NCBI RefSeq assembly: GCF_003254395.2
Contig: NC_037639.1
Location: 15,744,037-15,808,036 of the forward strand
From: Apis mellifera
Lineage: Eukaryota; Arthropoda; Insecta; Hymenoptera; Apidae
DNA: 64,000 nt
Reading direction: 5' to 3'
This document shows, one piece after another, positions 1 to 12,200 of this stretch. Made by a program: the position numbers and the translations under genes. Position 1 is the first letter of the stretch. Each line of letters opens with the position of its first letter. The notes below the pieces were generated by a model. The model made no database searches. It was given only the letters and a program-made list of their open reading frames with translations, and had not been told where the DNA came from.

Positions 1-1071
1 AATATTTACATACTTTAAATTATTAATATATATTATAATATATATTAATTATTAATATATATATAAATTACATTATTTACATACAAAAAAAGAAAATCTA
101 AAAAATCGTTCGTTTTTAGATGGTGAGTAATATTACACAACAAATATTTACATACTTTAAATTATTAATATATATTTATATTAATATATATTATAATATA
201 TATTAAATTATTAATATATATTTATTATTAATATATATTAAATTATAATATATATTAAATTATAATATATATTAAATTATTAATATATATTTATATTAAT
301 ATATATTATAATATATATTAATTATTAATATATATATAAATTACATACATTATTTACATACAAAAAAAGAAAATCTAAAAAATCGTTTTAGGTGATGAGT
401 AATATTACACAACAAATATTTACATACTTTAAATTATTAATATATATTTATATTAATATATATTATAATATATATTAATTATTAATATATATAAATTACA
501 TACATTATTTACATACTTTAAATTATTAATATATATTTATATTAATATATATTATAATATATATTAATTATTAATATATATATATATATAAATTACCTAC
601 ATTATTTACATACAAAAAAAGAAAATCTAAAAAATCGTTCGTTTTTAGGTGGTGAGTAATATTACACAACAAATATTTACATACTTTAAATTATTAATAT
701 ATATTATAATATATATTAATTATTAATATATATATAAATTACATTATTTACATACAAAAAAAGAAAATCTAAAAAATCGTTCGTTTTTAGATGGTGAGTA
801 ATATTACACAACAAATATTTACATACTTTAAAGTATTAATATATATTTATATTGATATATATTATAATATATATTAAATTATTAATATATATTTATTATT
901 AATATATATTAAATTATAATATATATTAAATTATAATATATATTAAATTATTAATATATATTTATATTAATATATATTATAATATATATTAATTATTAAT
1001 ATATATATAAATTACATACATTATTTACATACAAAAAAAGAAAATCTAAAAAATCGTTCGTTCGTTTTTAG
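1..1071 (+). repeat. AT-rich intronic tandem array carrying copies of the next exon's edge
   Basis: This is the 3' part of a projectin intron; its start lies outside the window. It is built from TATTAATATATATT-type repeats punctuated by a conserved block: a short A-rich run, AAAATCTAAAAAATCG, TTTTTAG, then TGGTGAGTAA (TGATGAGTAA in the second copy). The block occurs at about 121, 393, 650 and 792, and last at the true acceptor (1073). Spacings are 272, 257, 142 and 281, and the first three sum to a 671-bp higher-order unit: bases 1-130 reappear almost unchanged from 672. Each copy therefore has an acceptor-like TTTTAG immediately followed by a donor-like GGTGAGTAA. The low complexity suggests tandem duplication by unequal exchange or slippage. 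No coding potential is seen. Confidence 0.85.
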
Positions 1072-4000
1072 GTGGTGAGTAAACCTAGCAAGCCGAAGGG
1101 GCCGCTCGAGGTGTCCGACGTAACGGCTGAAGGATGCAAGCTGAAATGGGACAAACCGGACGACGATGGTGGGGAGCCAGTGGACCACTACGTGATCGAG
1201 AGGATGGACGTTGATACGGGAAGATGGGTGCCTTGCGCGACGAGTAAGACGCCGGAAGCCGAGGTAACAGGCCTCAACGAAGGCAAGGACTACATGTTCC
1301 GTGTGAAGGCTGTCAATTCCGAGGGTGAATCGGAACCTTTGGAGACGGCGATTCCGACCACGGCAAAGAATCCTTACAGTGAGCGCTATACTATTTTCTT
1401 TTGTATATTCTCGATAGAGAGAAATGGATAAAAATTTTAATAACTTTTCTTGAAACGATCCAGCCGAGCCAGACGCTCCCGGCAAGCCTGATCTCAAGGA
1501 TTGGTCGAAGCAACACGTGGACCTGAAATGGAAGGCGCCGAAGAAGGACGGCGGGGCGCCGATAGAGAAGTACATAATCGAGAAGAAGGATCAGTACGGG
1601 AAATGGCAGAAGGCGGCCGAGGTTCCGGGAGATAAAACGGAGGGTAGGGTGGAGGGGTTGATCGAGGGGCAAAAGTATCAGTTCCGCGTGAAAGCGGTGA
1701 ACAAAGGCGGGCAAAGTAAACCGAGCGAGCCGAGCGACAGCCTGGTCGCGAAGGATCGTTACGCCGCGCCCAGGATCGATCGCACGAATTTGAAGGACGT
1801 GACGATCAAGGCTGGGACCAATATTCGTCTGGACGTGAAGGTTACCGGCGAGCCGCCGCCAACGAAAACTTGGTATCTGAACAAGGCGAAGCAGGAATCG
1901 GGCGGTGTGTTGACCATCGAGCTGGAGGACTACAGGACCAAATTCTTGGTGTCGTCCGCCTCGAGAGCTCATTGCGGTACGTTGACGCTGAAGGCGGAGA
2001 ACAGTTCCGGAAAGGACGAGGCCTCGATCGAGGTTCTCGTATTGGACAAACCTGGTAAACCGGAGGGACCCCTCAAAGTGTCGGACGTGCACAAAGAGGG
2101 ATGCACGTTGAAGTGGAATCCACCATTGGACGACGGTGGCGTGCCACTCGACCACTACGTGGTGGAAAAGATGGATACGGAGACGGGAAGGTGGATACCG
2201 GTTGGACGCACCAAAGAGCCGGGCATGGTCGTGGAAAATCTGGTCCCAGGTCAAGAGTACAAGTTCCGAGTCTCGGCTGTGAACGCGGAGGGTGAATCGG
2301 AACCTTTGGAAACGGATCATGGGATCGTAGCCAAGAATCCATTTGGTTAGCGCTTTAAATTTTTCTCTATATCTCTGATAAAGGAGAAAAAATAATAATG
2401 ATAATAATACGAGGAATTGTTTCGTTTCGTTAGACGAGCCAGGTCCACCTGGTCGACCAGAGGCAGCCGATTGGGACAAGGATCATATAGACCTAAGATG
2501 GACTCCACCCTTAAACGATGGTGGATCTCCAATCACTGGGTATATAATTGAAAAGCGCGAGAAAGACGGCCCACGATGGATAAAGGCGTGCGAAACCGGA
2601 CCCGAGTGCAAGGGACGAGTCGATAATCTCGACGAGGGCGTCGAGTACGAGTTCCGTGTGAAAGCTGTTAACATTGCTGGACCCGGCGAACCATCCGACA
2701 CCAGTAAACCGATCACGGCCAAAAGCCGACGATGTAAGAAAATATTTGTTTTCTATCCATTGCCTTTCCGAGTTTGTGCGCTCAATCGATACAATTTTCT
2801 CGTATTAATTTTCCATCGCCTTCGTGCAAATATCGCATCACATTTCTGAATTTGTGAATTTTTATATTTCCCAAAGTAATTTTTCCACTCGAAATTTTCT
2901 GAAAATATTTTCTATTTTTAATTAAAATTCGATACTAGTAACTTTTCTCAATCGATAAATCGATTTCCGTATTCTAACCTCTTAACGCGACTCTTAACCA
3001 TCTTTACCGACAGTGGCGCCAAAGATTGACAGAAAGAACTTGCGTGATATCACGGTGCGCGAGAACGAAGGATTCCACTTCGACGTGAAGATCATCGGAG
3101 AACCACCGCCAGACGTCACTTGGGTGATCAACAACAAGAGTATCCAACAAACGACGTTCCGCAGGATACAAAACGTCCCGTACAACAGCAAGTTTTTCAA
3201 CGACAAACCGGAACGAAAAGACAGCGGCATCTATAAGATTACTGCTGTGAATCAATATGGATCCGACACCGCCGAAGTGGAAGTCACCGTTGTCTGTAAG
3301 TAATACTCGGAATTTTAAACAAAATTTCTCGATAAATAAAATAAACGATCGACTCGATTATTTCGTAGCCAAACCTGCAAAACCCGAAGGACCGCTCGAA
3401 GTGTCCGATATCCACGCAGAGGGATGCACTTTGAAATGGAAGAAGCCGAAGGACGACGGTGGGGAGCCCATCGAGGGTTATCTAGTGGAAAAGTTCGATC
3501 CGGACACGGGTGTCTGGTTACCGGTCGGTAAAACGACAGGCCCGGAAATGAAGGTGGAAGGATTGACACCTGGACACGAGTACAAGTTCAGAGTGAAGGC
3601 GCTTAACAAAGAAGGAGAATCGGAACCGTTGGAGACGTACAGCTCGATCGTGGCCAAAGATCCATTCAGTAATATTCATACATATACAAAATTAAATAGT
3701 CATCATCCAAGAAAAATTCTGACGAGAAAAATTTATTTAGCCGTACCAAGTCCTCCTGGTGCACCTGAACCTGTCGACTGGACCGCCAATCAGGTCGAGT
3801 TGTCTTGGAAGGAGCCGGTGAGCGATGGCGGGTCACCCATCACCGGGTACATCATCGAGAAGAAGGACAAGTACAGCACGATGTGGGAAAAGGCTTTGGA
3901 AATCGAGACGCCCACCACGAAAGGCCTGGTGCACGGCCTCATCGAGGGTAACGAGTACCTGTTCCGCGTAATAGCCGTGAACAAAGCCGGCCAATCGGAG

Positions 4001-6205
4001 CCTGGCGACACAAGCAAAACGTTCACCGCTAAACCGCGTTACCGTAAGTGTATATAATTGTATAACAAGCCTCGTGGCGTGGATCCAATTTATTCGCATT
4101 GCGATATTAATCGTACATCGTAACATATAATTCCATGGATAGTTTGCGAATAAAGAGATACACCCAACGCTCTATAAATAATGAATTCGATTTGACATTG
4201 ACTTATGTAAATTTGTACAGTGGCACCCAAGATCGATCGGCGCAATCTGAGGGACGTTACGCTGTCGGCCGGCTCGTTGCTGAGATTCGACGTTAACGTG
4301 ATCGGTGAACCTCCTCCTCACATCGAGTGGCGATACGGCGCGATTCCCCTTCACTCGGACAGAAAGGTGCAGATCGACAATTCCGAGTACAACACCAAGT
4401 TCAGCATTCGTCCGGTGAGCCGGGACGACAGCGGCGATTACACGATCACGGCGACCAACTCGTCGGGCAGGGATTCGGTGACGGTGCAGGTGACGGTTAC
4501 GGACAAACCGATGCCGCCGGAGGGTCCGCTTCAAGTTTCGGACGTGCACAAGGAGGGGTGCAAGTTGAAGTGGAAGAGGCCGAAGGACGACGGCGGCACG
4601 CCGATCGAATATTATCAAGTGGAGAAAATGGATCCTGAAACTGGTTGCTGGGTGCCTTGCGGTCGGTCCACCGAGCCTAGTAAGTTCCCTTCCCTTTCTA
4701 GATTCCCCTAGATCTAATATCTATTTCATATTTCTTTTTTTTCACCAGATCTGGAAGTGTCCGGATTGACACCGGGCAAAGAATATCTGTTCCGGGTTAC
4801 GGCTGTGAACGCAGAAGGTGAATCGAAACCTCTGGAAGCGGAACAGGCTATCCTAGCCAAGAATCCGTATGGTGAGTGAATAATAAATCGGGTGTGATTC
4901 CCGTGGAAACTGGAAACTGAAATTGGAAAATTGTTTCAGACGAGCCGGGCAAACCGGGCGACCTACGCGCCACCGACTGGGACAAGGACCACGTAGATCT
5001 CGCTTGGTCTCCGCCGACGAGCGACGGTGGCTCCCCCATCACGGGCTACATAATCGAGAAGAAGGACAAATACGGGGAGTGGGAGAAGGCTGTGGAAGTG
5101 CCTGCGTACGAAACGTCGGCGACGGTTCCCGACTTGATCGAGGGTCAACCGTACGAGTTCCGCGTCCGAGCCGTGAACAAGGCTGGCCCCGGCGAGCCTT
5201 CAGACCCGACCCCAACGATCATTGCGAAACCGCGAAATCAACCGCCCAAGATCGATCGTACGAATTTGATCGAGGTTAGGATCAAGGCGGGGCAGAATTT
5301 CAGCTTCGACGTGAAGGTGTCCGGCGAACCTCCGCCGACCACGAAATGGTTGTTGGGCAAACGGGAGGTTCGGCCCACCGAGCGCGTCAAAGTGAAGCAC
5401 GTCGACTACAGCACGAGCCTGAGCGTGAGGATGGCGACGAGGGCGGAATCGGGCAGGTACACGATAACAGCCGAGAATATAAACGGCGAGGACGAGGCGT
5501 TCGTGAAGGTGACGGTTCTGGACGTGCCGAGCCCGCCCCAAGGCCCGCTCAGGGCGTCCGACGTGCACGCCGAAGGCTGCACCTTGACCTGGAAACCGCC
5601 CGAAGACGACGGTGGCCAACCGATAGACAAATACGTCGTGGAGAAAATGGACGAGGCGACTGGCCGTTGGGTGCCGGCAGGAGAAACGGACGGACCCCAA
5701 ACCTCGTTGCAAGTTGAGGGATTGACGCCTGGTCACAAGTATAAATTCCGTGTTCGGGCGGTGAACAAACAGGGTAAATCGGAACCGTTGGCCGCGATGC
5801 AGAGCATCGAGGCTAAAAATCCTTTCGGTGAGTCAATCTCTTTCATATCTTGCTATGTATATCTATGTACTTTTTTAAACTAATGGATCGATGGTATTTC
5901 AGACGAACCTGGGAAACCTGGCACACCTGTGGTCAGCGACTACGACTCTGACTTCGTCGAGCTTCAATGGGATCGTCCACAGGAAGACGGTGGCTCGCCC
6001 ATTACCGGTTACATAATCGAGAAACGGGACAAGTATAATCCGAACTGGGAGAAATGCGCAGAGGTCGAGGGTGACGTGAATCGTGGAAAAGTGAACGATC
6101 TGGTCGAGGGTATTCACTACGAATTCCGCGTCAGAGCGGTTAACAAAGCCGGACCTGGCGAGCCGTCCGATGCTTCCAAATCTCACTTGGCTCGACCCAA
6201 GAATC
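1072..6205 (+). other. bt: Projectin exon block 1: repeating Fn3-Fn3-Ig modules
   Basis: Coding exons: 1072-1378, 1464-2345, 2434-2733, 3014-3295, 3369-3668, 3741-4043, 4221-4679, 4749-4871, 4940-5827 and 5903-6205. Every intron here is phase 1 and most fall at domain borders, so single Fn3 or Ig domains sit on exons of about 280-303 bases, and the 882-888-base exons carry Fn3-Ig-Fn3 triplets. Ig domains lie near 1769-2048, 3014-3295, 4221-4505 and 5243-5522; the rest is Fn3. The regular (Fn3)2-Ig order matches the A-band-like core of twitchins. Most introns are 63-90 bases; those before 3014 (280) and 4221 (177) are longer. Confidence 0.9.
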
Positions 6206-9200
6206 GTAATTATCTCCCTCTTACGCTTATCCACTGTTGGAAAGAAGTCTCGTGGATCTGAATGAATAATTTCAAAGGAAACACCTATTTTCATATGCAT
6301 TTTTGTTTCTACTATTTGTCACAAACAACGCTCCATATCTAAGTCTTCTAGAGAATTCTATTGATATAATATATATAAGCCACAACTTGTAACAATAATT
6401 TAATTTATAAATGCAATCTTGTATTTGAGTAATTAATTGTATACATATATATTATATCAAAACCAATGATCATGCTAACATAATTTGAATATTCAAATTA
6501 TACTTCTTTTATTATGTAATGTATGGTGTTAGAATAGAAGTGTCTTGAAATGAAGATAGGTACTCCTAGAAAGACTTCTTGCCTCTATGTTGTCCTACGA
6601 GATTTCTTTACATACATATATACCTATAACAAAAATTTATATAAAATTTCGTTTTCAGTTCCACCAAAGATCGACAGAAAATACATGCTGGACGTAAAAG
6701 TGAAAGCGGGTGGTTTCTACGACTTCGACGTTCCCGTGATCGGCGAGCCGCCACCGAGCAAGGAATGGTCTCTGAAGGGCACGGTACTTTTGTCCAACGA
6801 CCGCATCAAGATCGTGAACGAAGATTACAACACGAAAGTACGCGTGATGGAGGCAAGGCGTTCCGATTCCGGCGTGTACACACTGGAAGCGAGGAACATC
6901 AACGGCAAGGACAGCGCCACCCTGACCGTGAACGTGCTCGACGTGCCATCTCCGCCGGAAGGGCCCCTCAAGATCGACGGAGTGACGAAGAACGGCTGCA
7001 ATCTGAAATGGCGTCCACCGAAGGACGACGGCGGTTCCGAGATCCTCTACTACCAGGTGGAGAAGATGGATACGGAGAACATGAGATGGGTGCCCGTAGC
7101 GGAAGCTACGTCCACTTACGCCCACGTGGATCACTTGATCGAGGGTCACGACTATCAATTCCGGGTGCGCGCTGTGAACAAGCAAGGCGAGTCCTTGCCG
7201 CTCACAGGCATGGACACCATCACGGCTAAAGATCCGTACGACAAGCCCGACAAGCCTGGAACGCCCGTGGCCACCGACTGGGATAAGGACCGGGTCGATT
7301 TGGAATGGACACCGCCCAAAAAGGACGGCGGATCACCGATTACGGGATACATCGTTGAAAAGAAGCCCCGCTTCGGCCAATGGGAGAAGGCTTTGGAGAT
7401 CGACGGAGCTAAGACCAGCGCTCGAGTTCCAGATCTGGTCGAGGGCCAAGAGTACGAGTTCAGAGTTATTGCCGTGAATAAAGCAGGTCCTGGCGAGCCG
7501 TCAGAGGCCTCCTCTCCAATCGTCGCGAAACCACGTTTCCGTGAGTAATCGATTTTGTCCTTTTATTTTTCATTTTACTTCATTCCAAATTATAATAAGT
7601 TTTGTTTCCACACGCAGTTGCACCATCCTTCGATCCGCACGCGTTGAGCGATCTGGTTGTCCGTGCTGGGCAGAAAATCAACTACATCATCCCTATTCAA
7701 GCATCGCCCAAACCCACCGCTACATGGTCCGTTGACGGAGCCGTGATCATGGCCGATTCTCGCCACGAGATGTACACCACAAGTACGGAGACTACTTTCG
7801 AAATTCCATTCTCTGTACGATCCGACACCGGTCGGTACACTCTGACCCTGGAGAACGAGCATGGAAAGTTCAGGTAATCATTGTTCGTCCTTGGAGTCAT
7901 CCAATGTACGTGCAAATGGGACAGATTAGTAAAATGAACGTACCGTTTCAGTGCAAGCGCCAGGGTCACAGTCCTCGACAGACCATCGCCACCTCAGAAG
8001 CCTCTCGAAATCAGCAAGATCACCAAAGAAGGTTGTCACTTGGCTTGGGGCCATCCGTTGGACGACGGAGGCAGCCCCATATTACACTACGTTATCGAAA
8101 AGATGGATTTGTCACGAGGGACTTGGTCAGATGCTGGGATGAGCATGATACTTAGTCACGAAGTGGCGAGATTGACCCATCGCAAGGAATATCTTTTCCG
8201 GGTTAAAGCTGTGAACACGATAGGAGAATCTGATCCCCTCGAAGCGCCAAAGAGTATCGTTGCCAAGAATGAATTCGGTTGGTATTACACTTTGTACACT
8301 TAAAAATTAAATTAAAAATTTGTCGCAATGGATTTATTGTAAATATTCGATTCAGACGAACCGGACGCTCCTGGAAAACCACAGATCACGGATTGGGACA
8401 AAGATCACGTCGACTTGCAATGGCCAGTCCCGAGCAGCGATGGTGGCTCCCCGATAACGGAATATATAGTTCAGAAGAAGGAGAAAGGCAGCCCATATTG
8501 GGTGAACGCGATTCACGTTCCTCCAACCCAGACGAACGCCACTGTGCCCGACTTGACCGAAGGACAAGAATACGAGTTCCGCGTGATTGCAGTGAACGCT
8601 GCTGGACAATCTGAACCCTCTGAGCCAAGCGACCTGGTCACTGCCAAACCACGTTACCGTGAGTAGTGTGATTTTACTTTATTCATTCCAAAGCAACGTT
8701 TCTTATCCAAAACTGATATTTCAGTGGCTCCCAAGATCAAGACGCCTCTGCAAGATATTCGGGTCAAGGCTGGCCTCATCTTCCACGTAGATATCGATTT
8801 TATCGGTGAACCAACCCCGGAAGTCATTTGGACGGTTGGTAGCAGAGAATTGGAAAGTGACAAGAGAACGACAGTTACCTCGATAGGTTATCATACCATC
8901 GTTCACACGGTCAACGCACAGAGATCCGATTCTGGACTGTATCACTTGTTGTTGAAGAACAGCAGCGGAATAGACGAAGGTAGTTTCCAGGTGATCGTTC
9001 TCGACAGGCCAGGTCCGCCGGAAGGCCCTCTGCAATACGAAGAGATCACCAGTCAATCGGTCACCTTGTCTTGGAAACCGCCCAAAGATAATGGCGGTAG
9101 CGAGATCACGTGAGTGAATATAACGTAAGACGTGAATTGGTTATGGAAGAGAAAAATAATATATTGTTCGTTTCACAGTGGATACATAATAGAGAAACGT

Positions 9201-12200
9201 GATTTGACCCATGGCGGTGGTTGGGTTCCGGCAATAACTCACGTCAATCCTAAGTACACCCACGCCACGGTACCGAGATTGCTCGAAGGCACGACCTACG
9301 AGTTCAGAATAAGCGCGGAAAATCTTCAGGGACGCTCGGATCCGCTCACCACCGACCACTCGATCGTCGCCAAGAACCAATTCGGTAAACCTTTTTAAAT
9401 TTAATTTATCAACGCGTAGTCGAGATTAAGAATTATATTATCGTATATCATTTTACCTTCAGTCGCACCTGGACAACCTGGCAAGCCGGAATGCGTCGAC
9501 GCGGACAAGGATCACATAAAGATCAGATGGACGGCGCCGATCAGCAACGGTGGATCGAAGATCATTGGCTACGACGTGGAGCGACGCGATCGTGCGACTG
9601 GTCGATGGCTGAAATTGACCAAGGAGCCTGCAAGATACGCCGAATACTACGACGACCACGTGACCGAGGGTCATCAATACGAGTACCGGGTGACCGCGAT
9701 AAATGCAGCTGGAGCGGGCAAACCTAGCGACACGTCCGCCGTATTTATCGCCAAGCCGATGAAAGAAAAGCCGAAATTGAATCTGGACGCGTTAATCGGA
9801 CGCAAGATCAAAGTTCGTGCCGGAGAACCAATCAACGTTAACATTCCACTGTCCGGTGCACCGACTCCCACCATCGTGTGGACCAAGGATGGAAAGCCTC
9901 TCTTCGAAACTCTGAGAATATCGGTAAGTTTGATTGAAGATTTTTACAATTTTAATCGAGTGAGTTTACAGTTTTCGAGCGAGTAGTTTTAACCTCTTTT
10001 CTTCGAATAACCTTTCAGACCGAAACCAAGAGCGATCGTACCAACTTGCTGGTCGAAAAATCCGTCCGAGAAGATGGCGGTATATACACGATTACGGCAA
10101 CGAACGAGCACGGTAAAGATTCGGCCGATATCGAGGTGATCGTGGTCGACAGACCGGGACCACCTCAAGGCCCGCTTCAATACACCGGCACCACGCAAGA
10201 ATCCGTTTCGTTGTCGTGGAACCGACCCGTGGACGACGGTGGATCCGACATAACCAATTACATCGTCGAAGTATCGGACTATGGAACCGACAACTGGCGG
10301 CAAACGCCCGGATATTGTCCGAGAACGAGTTACACCGCCAAAGGTCTTACCGAAGGCAAGAAATACGTGTTCAGAGTGCGAGCAGAAAACATGTACGGTG
10401 TGTCGGAACCATTGGAAGGCAAACCGGTCATCGCCAAGAGCCCGTACGATCCGCCGGATGCTCCCAGTCAACCAGAAATTCTCGGGTACACGCCCAACAG
10501 TTGCAGTCTTTTCTGGAATCCACCGCTCAATACCGGTGGCAAGCCCATCACAGGTTGGACATTCCTCCCTTTTGTTTCGTAGAAACGTATATTTCACGTG
10601 AATCAAACGTTGATGTAATGATTCAAAACCTAACCTCTAACGCAGGATATTACGTGGAAAGACGGGAACGGGGTGGCGAGTGGCTCAAAGTCAACAATTA
10701 TCCCACTCCGAATACAACGTTCACGGTACAAGATCTTCACGAGGGATCTAAATACGAATTCCGTGTCATCGCTGTCAACGAAGCCGGACCTGGCAAACCC
10801 AGTAAGCCAACCGAGCCTATTACCGCTGGACACCAACGTCGTAAGTACAATAGACACAACAAATGTATAACTTTTTCAAAGAAATAGTCGGAAAAAACTC
10901 GATTATTGCGTTTCAGTTCGTCCTGATGCTCCCGAACCACCGAAACCCGACAGAATCACAAAAGATTCGGTGACGTTAAGTTGGCGGCCGCCACGCAGCG
11001 ACGGTGGCGCCAAAATTAGAGGTTATATCATTCAGATGAAGCAGAGAGGCCAGGACGAATGGGATGACGTTAATGGCGCCCTTATACCGACCAACGTGTA
11101 CACAGTGCCAAAACTCACCGAGGGAGAAGAATATCTGTTCAGAGTGATAGCCGTGAACGATGTGGGCAACAGCGATCCTAGTCGGCCGAGCAATCCGATT
11201 GTTATCGAGGAACAACCCAACAAGCCTGTCATGGATCTCGGAGGGGTTCGCGACATTACCGTCCGTGCCGGCGAAGATTTCTCCATACACGTGCCTTATA
11301 TTGGTTTCCCCAAACCCACTGCCACTTGGTATGCCAACGACGTTATCAAAGATGAGACCGAACCACGCGTGCACCAACAATTGGGCGACGATTACGCTAG
11401 GTATTTATCGATCACTCCGTTACAAATTGATCGTCGCAATTACGAATCAATCGATTATGAGTTTTCTCTTGTTTGCAGTCTCGTGGTGAAAAATGCGAAA
11501 CGTTCGGACGGTGGACAATACCGTCTTCAATTACGCAATTCCTCGGGCTTCGACACCGCTACAATAAACGTTAAGGTTCTGGATCGACCAAATCCACCCG
11601 AGAATCTTCACGCCGATGAATTTGGCGGTGATGCTCTCACGCTATTCTGGAACCCACCGAAAGACAATGGCGGAGCCGACATCACGAACTACGTCGTCGA
11701 GAAACGAGAACCGAAGGGCTCGTGGTCCAAGGTATTACGCGTGTTACAATGTTGGAAACTCGGCACGTTTCGTTTCGCGATATCTTTCGTTCACTTTTTC
11801 TCTCTTATCACGACAGGTGAGCAGCTACGTGACGACACCGTTCTTCCGAGTGAGAAATCTAACGGTCGGAAGTATGTACGAATTCCGAGTAATGGCCGAA
11901 AATCAATATGGCACCTCGGATCCTGTGACCACGATGGATCCGATCAAGGCCAGGCATCCGTTCGACCCACCTGGGGCACCTGGAACGCCAAAGGGCGTCG
12001 AAACGACGGAGGATAGTATCACGATTACCTGGACGAAGCCTCGCCACGACGGTGGTTCACCTATCCTCGGATACGTTATCGAGAAGCGTCTGTTGAGCGA
12101 GGACAAATGGGTGAAGGCAACGCCATCTCTCGTCCACGAAACTAATTACAGGTAATTCCTGCTTTACCGATCGAGCGCTTAGTCGGTATTGTTATCGATT

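Noticed and set aside
1391..2479. 362-codon antisense open frame opposite projectin, and similar ones at 4172-4618, 5200-5736, 16590-17387 and 17619-18335 (minus)
   Set aside because: They mirror GC-rich projectin exons with regular Fn3/Ig codon patterns, cross introns of the real gene and show no domain.
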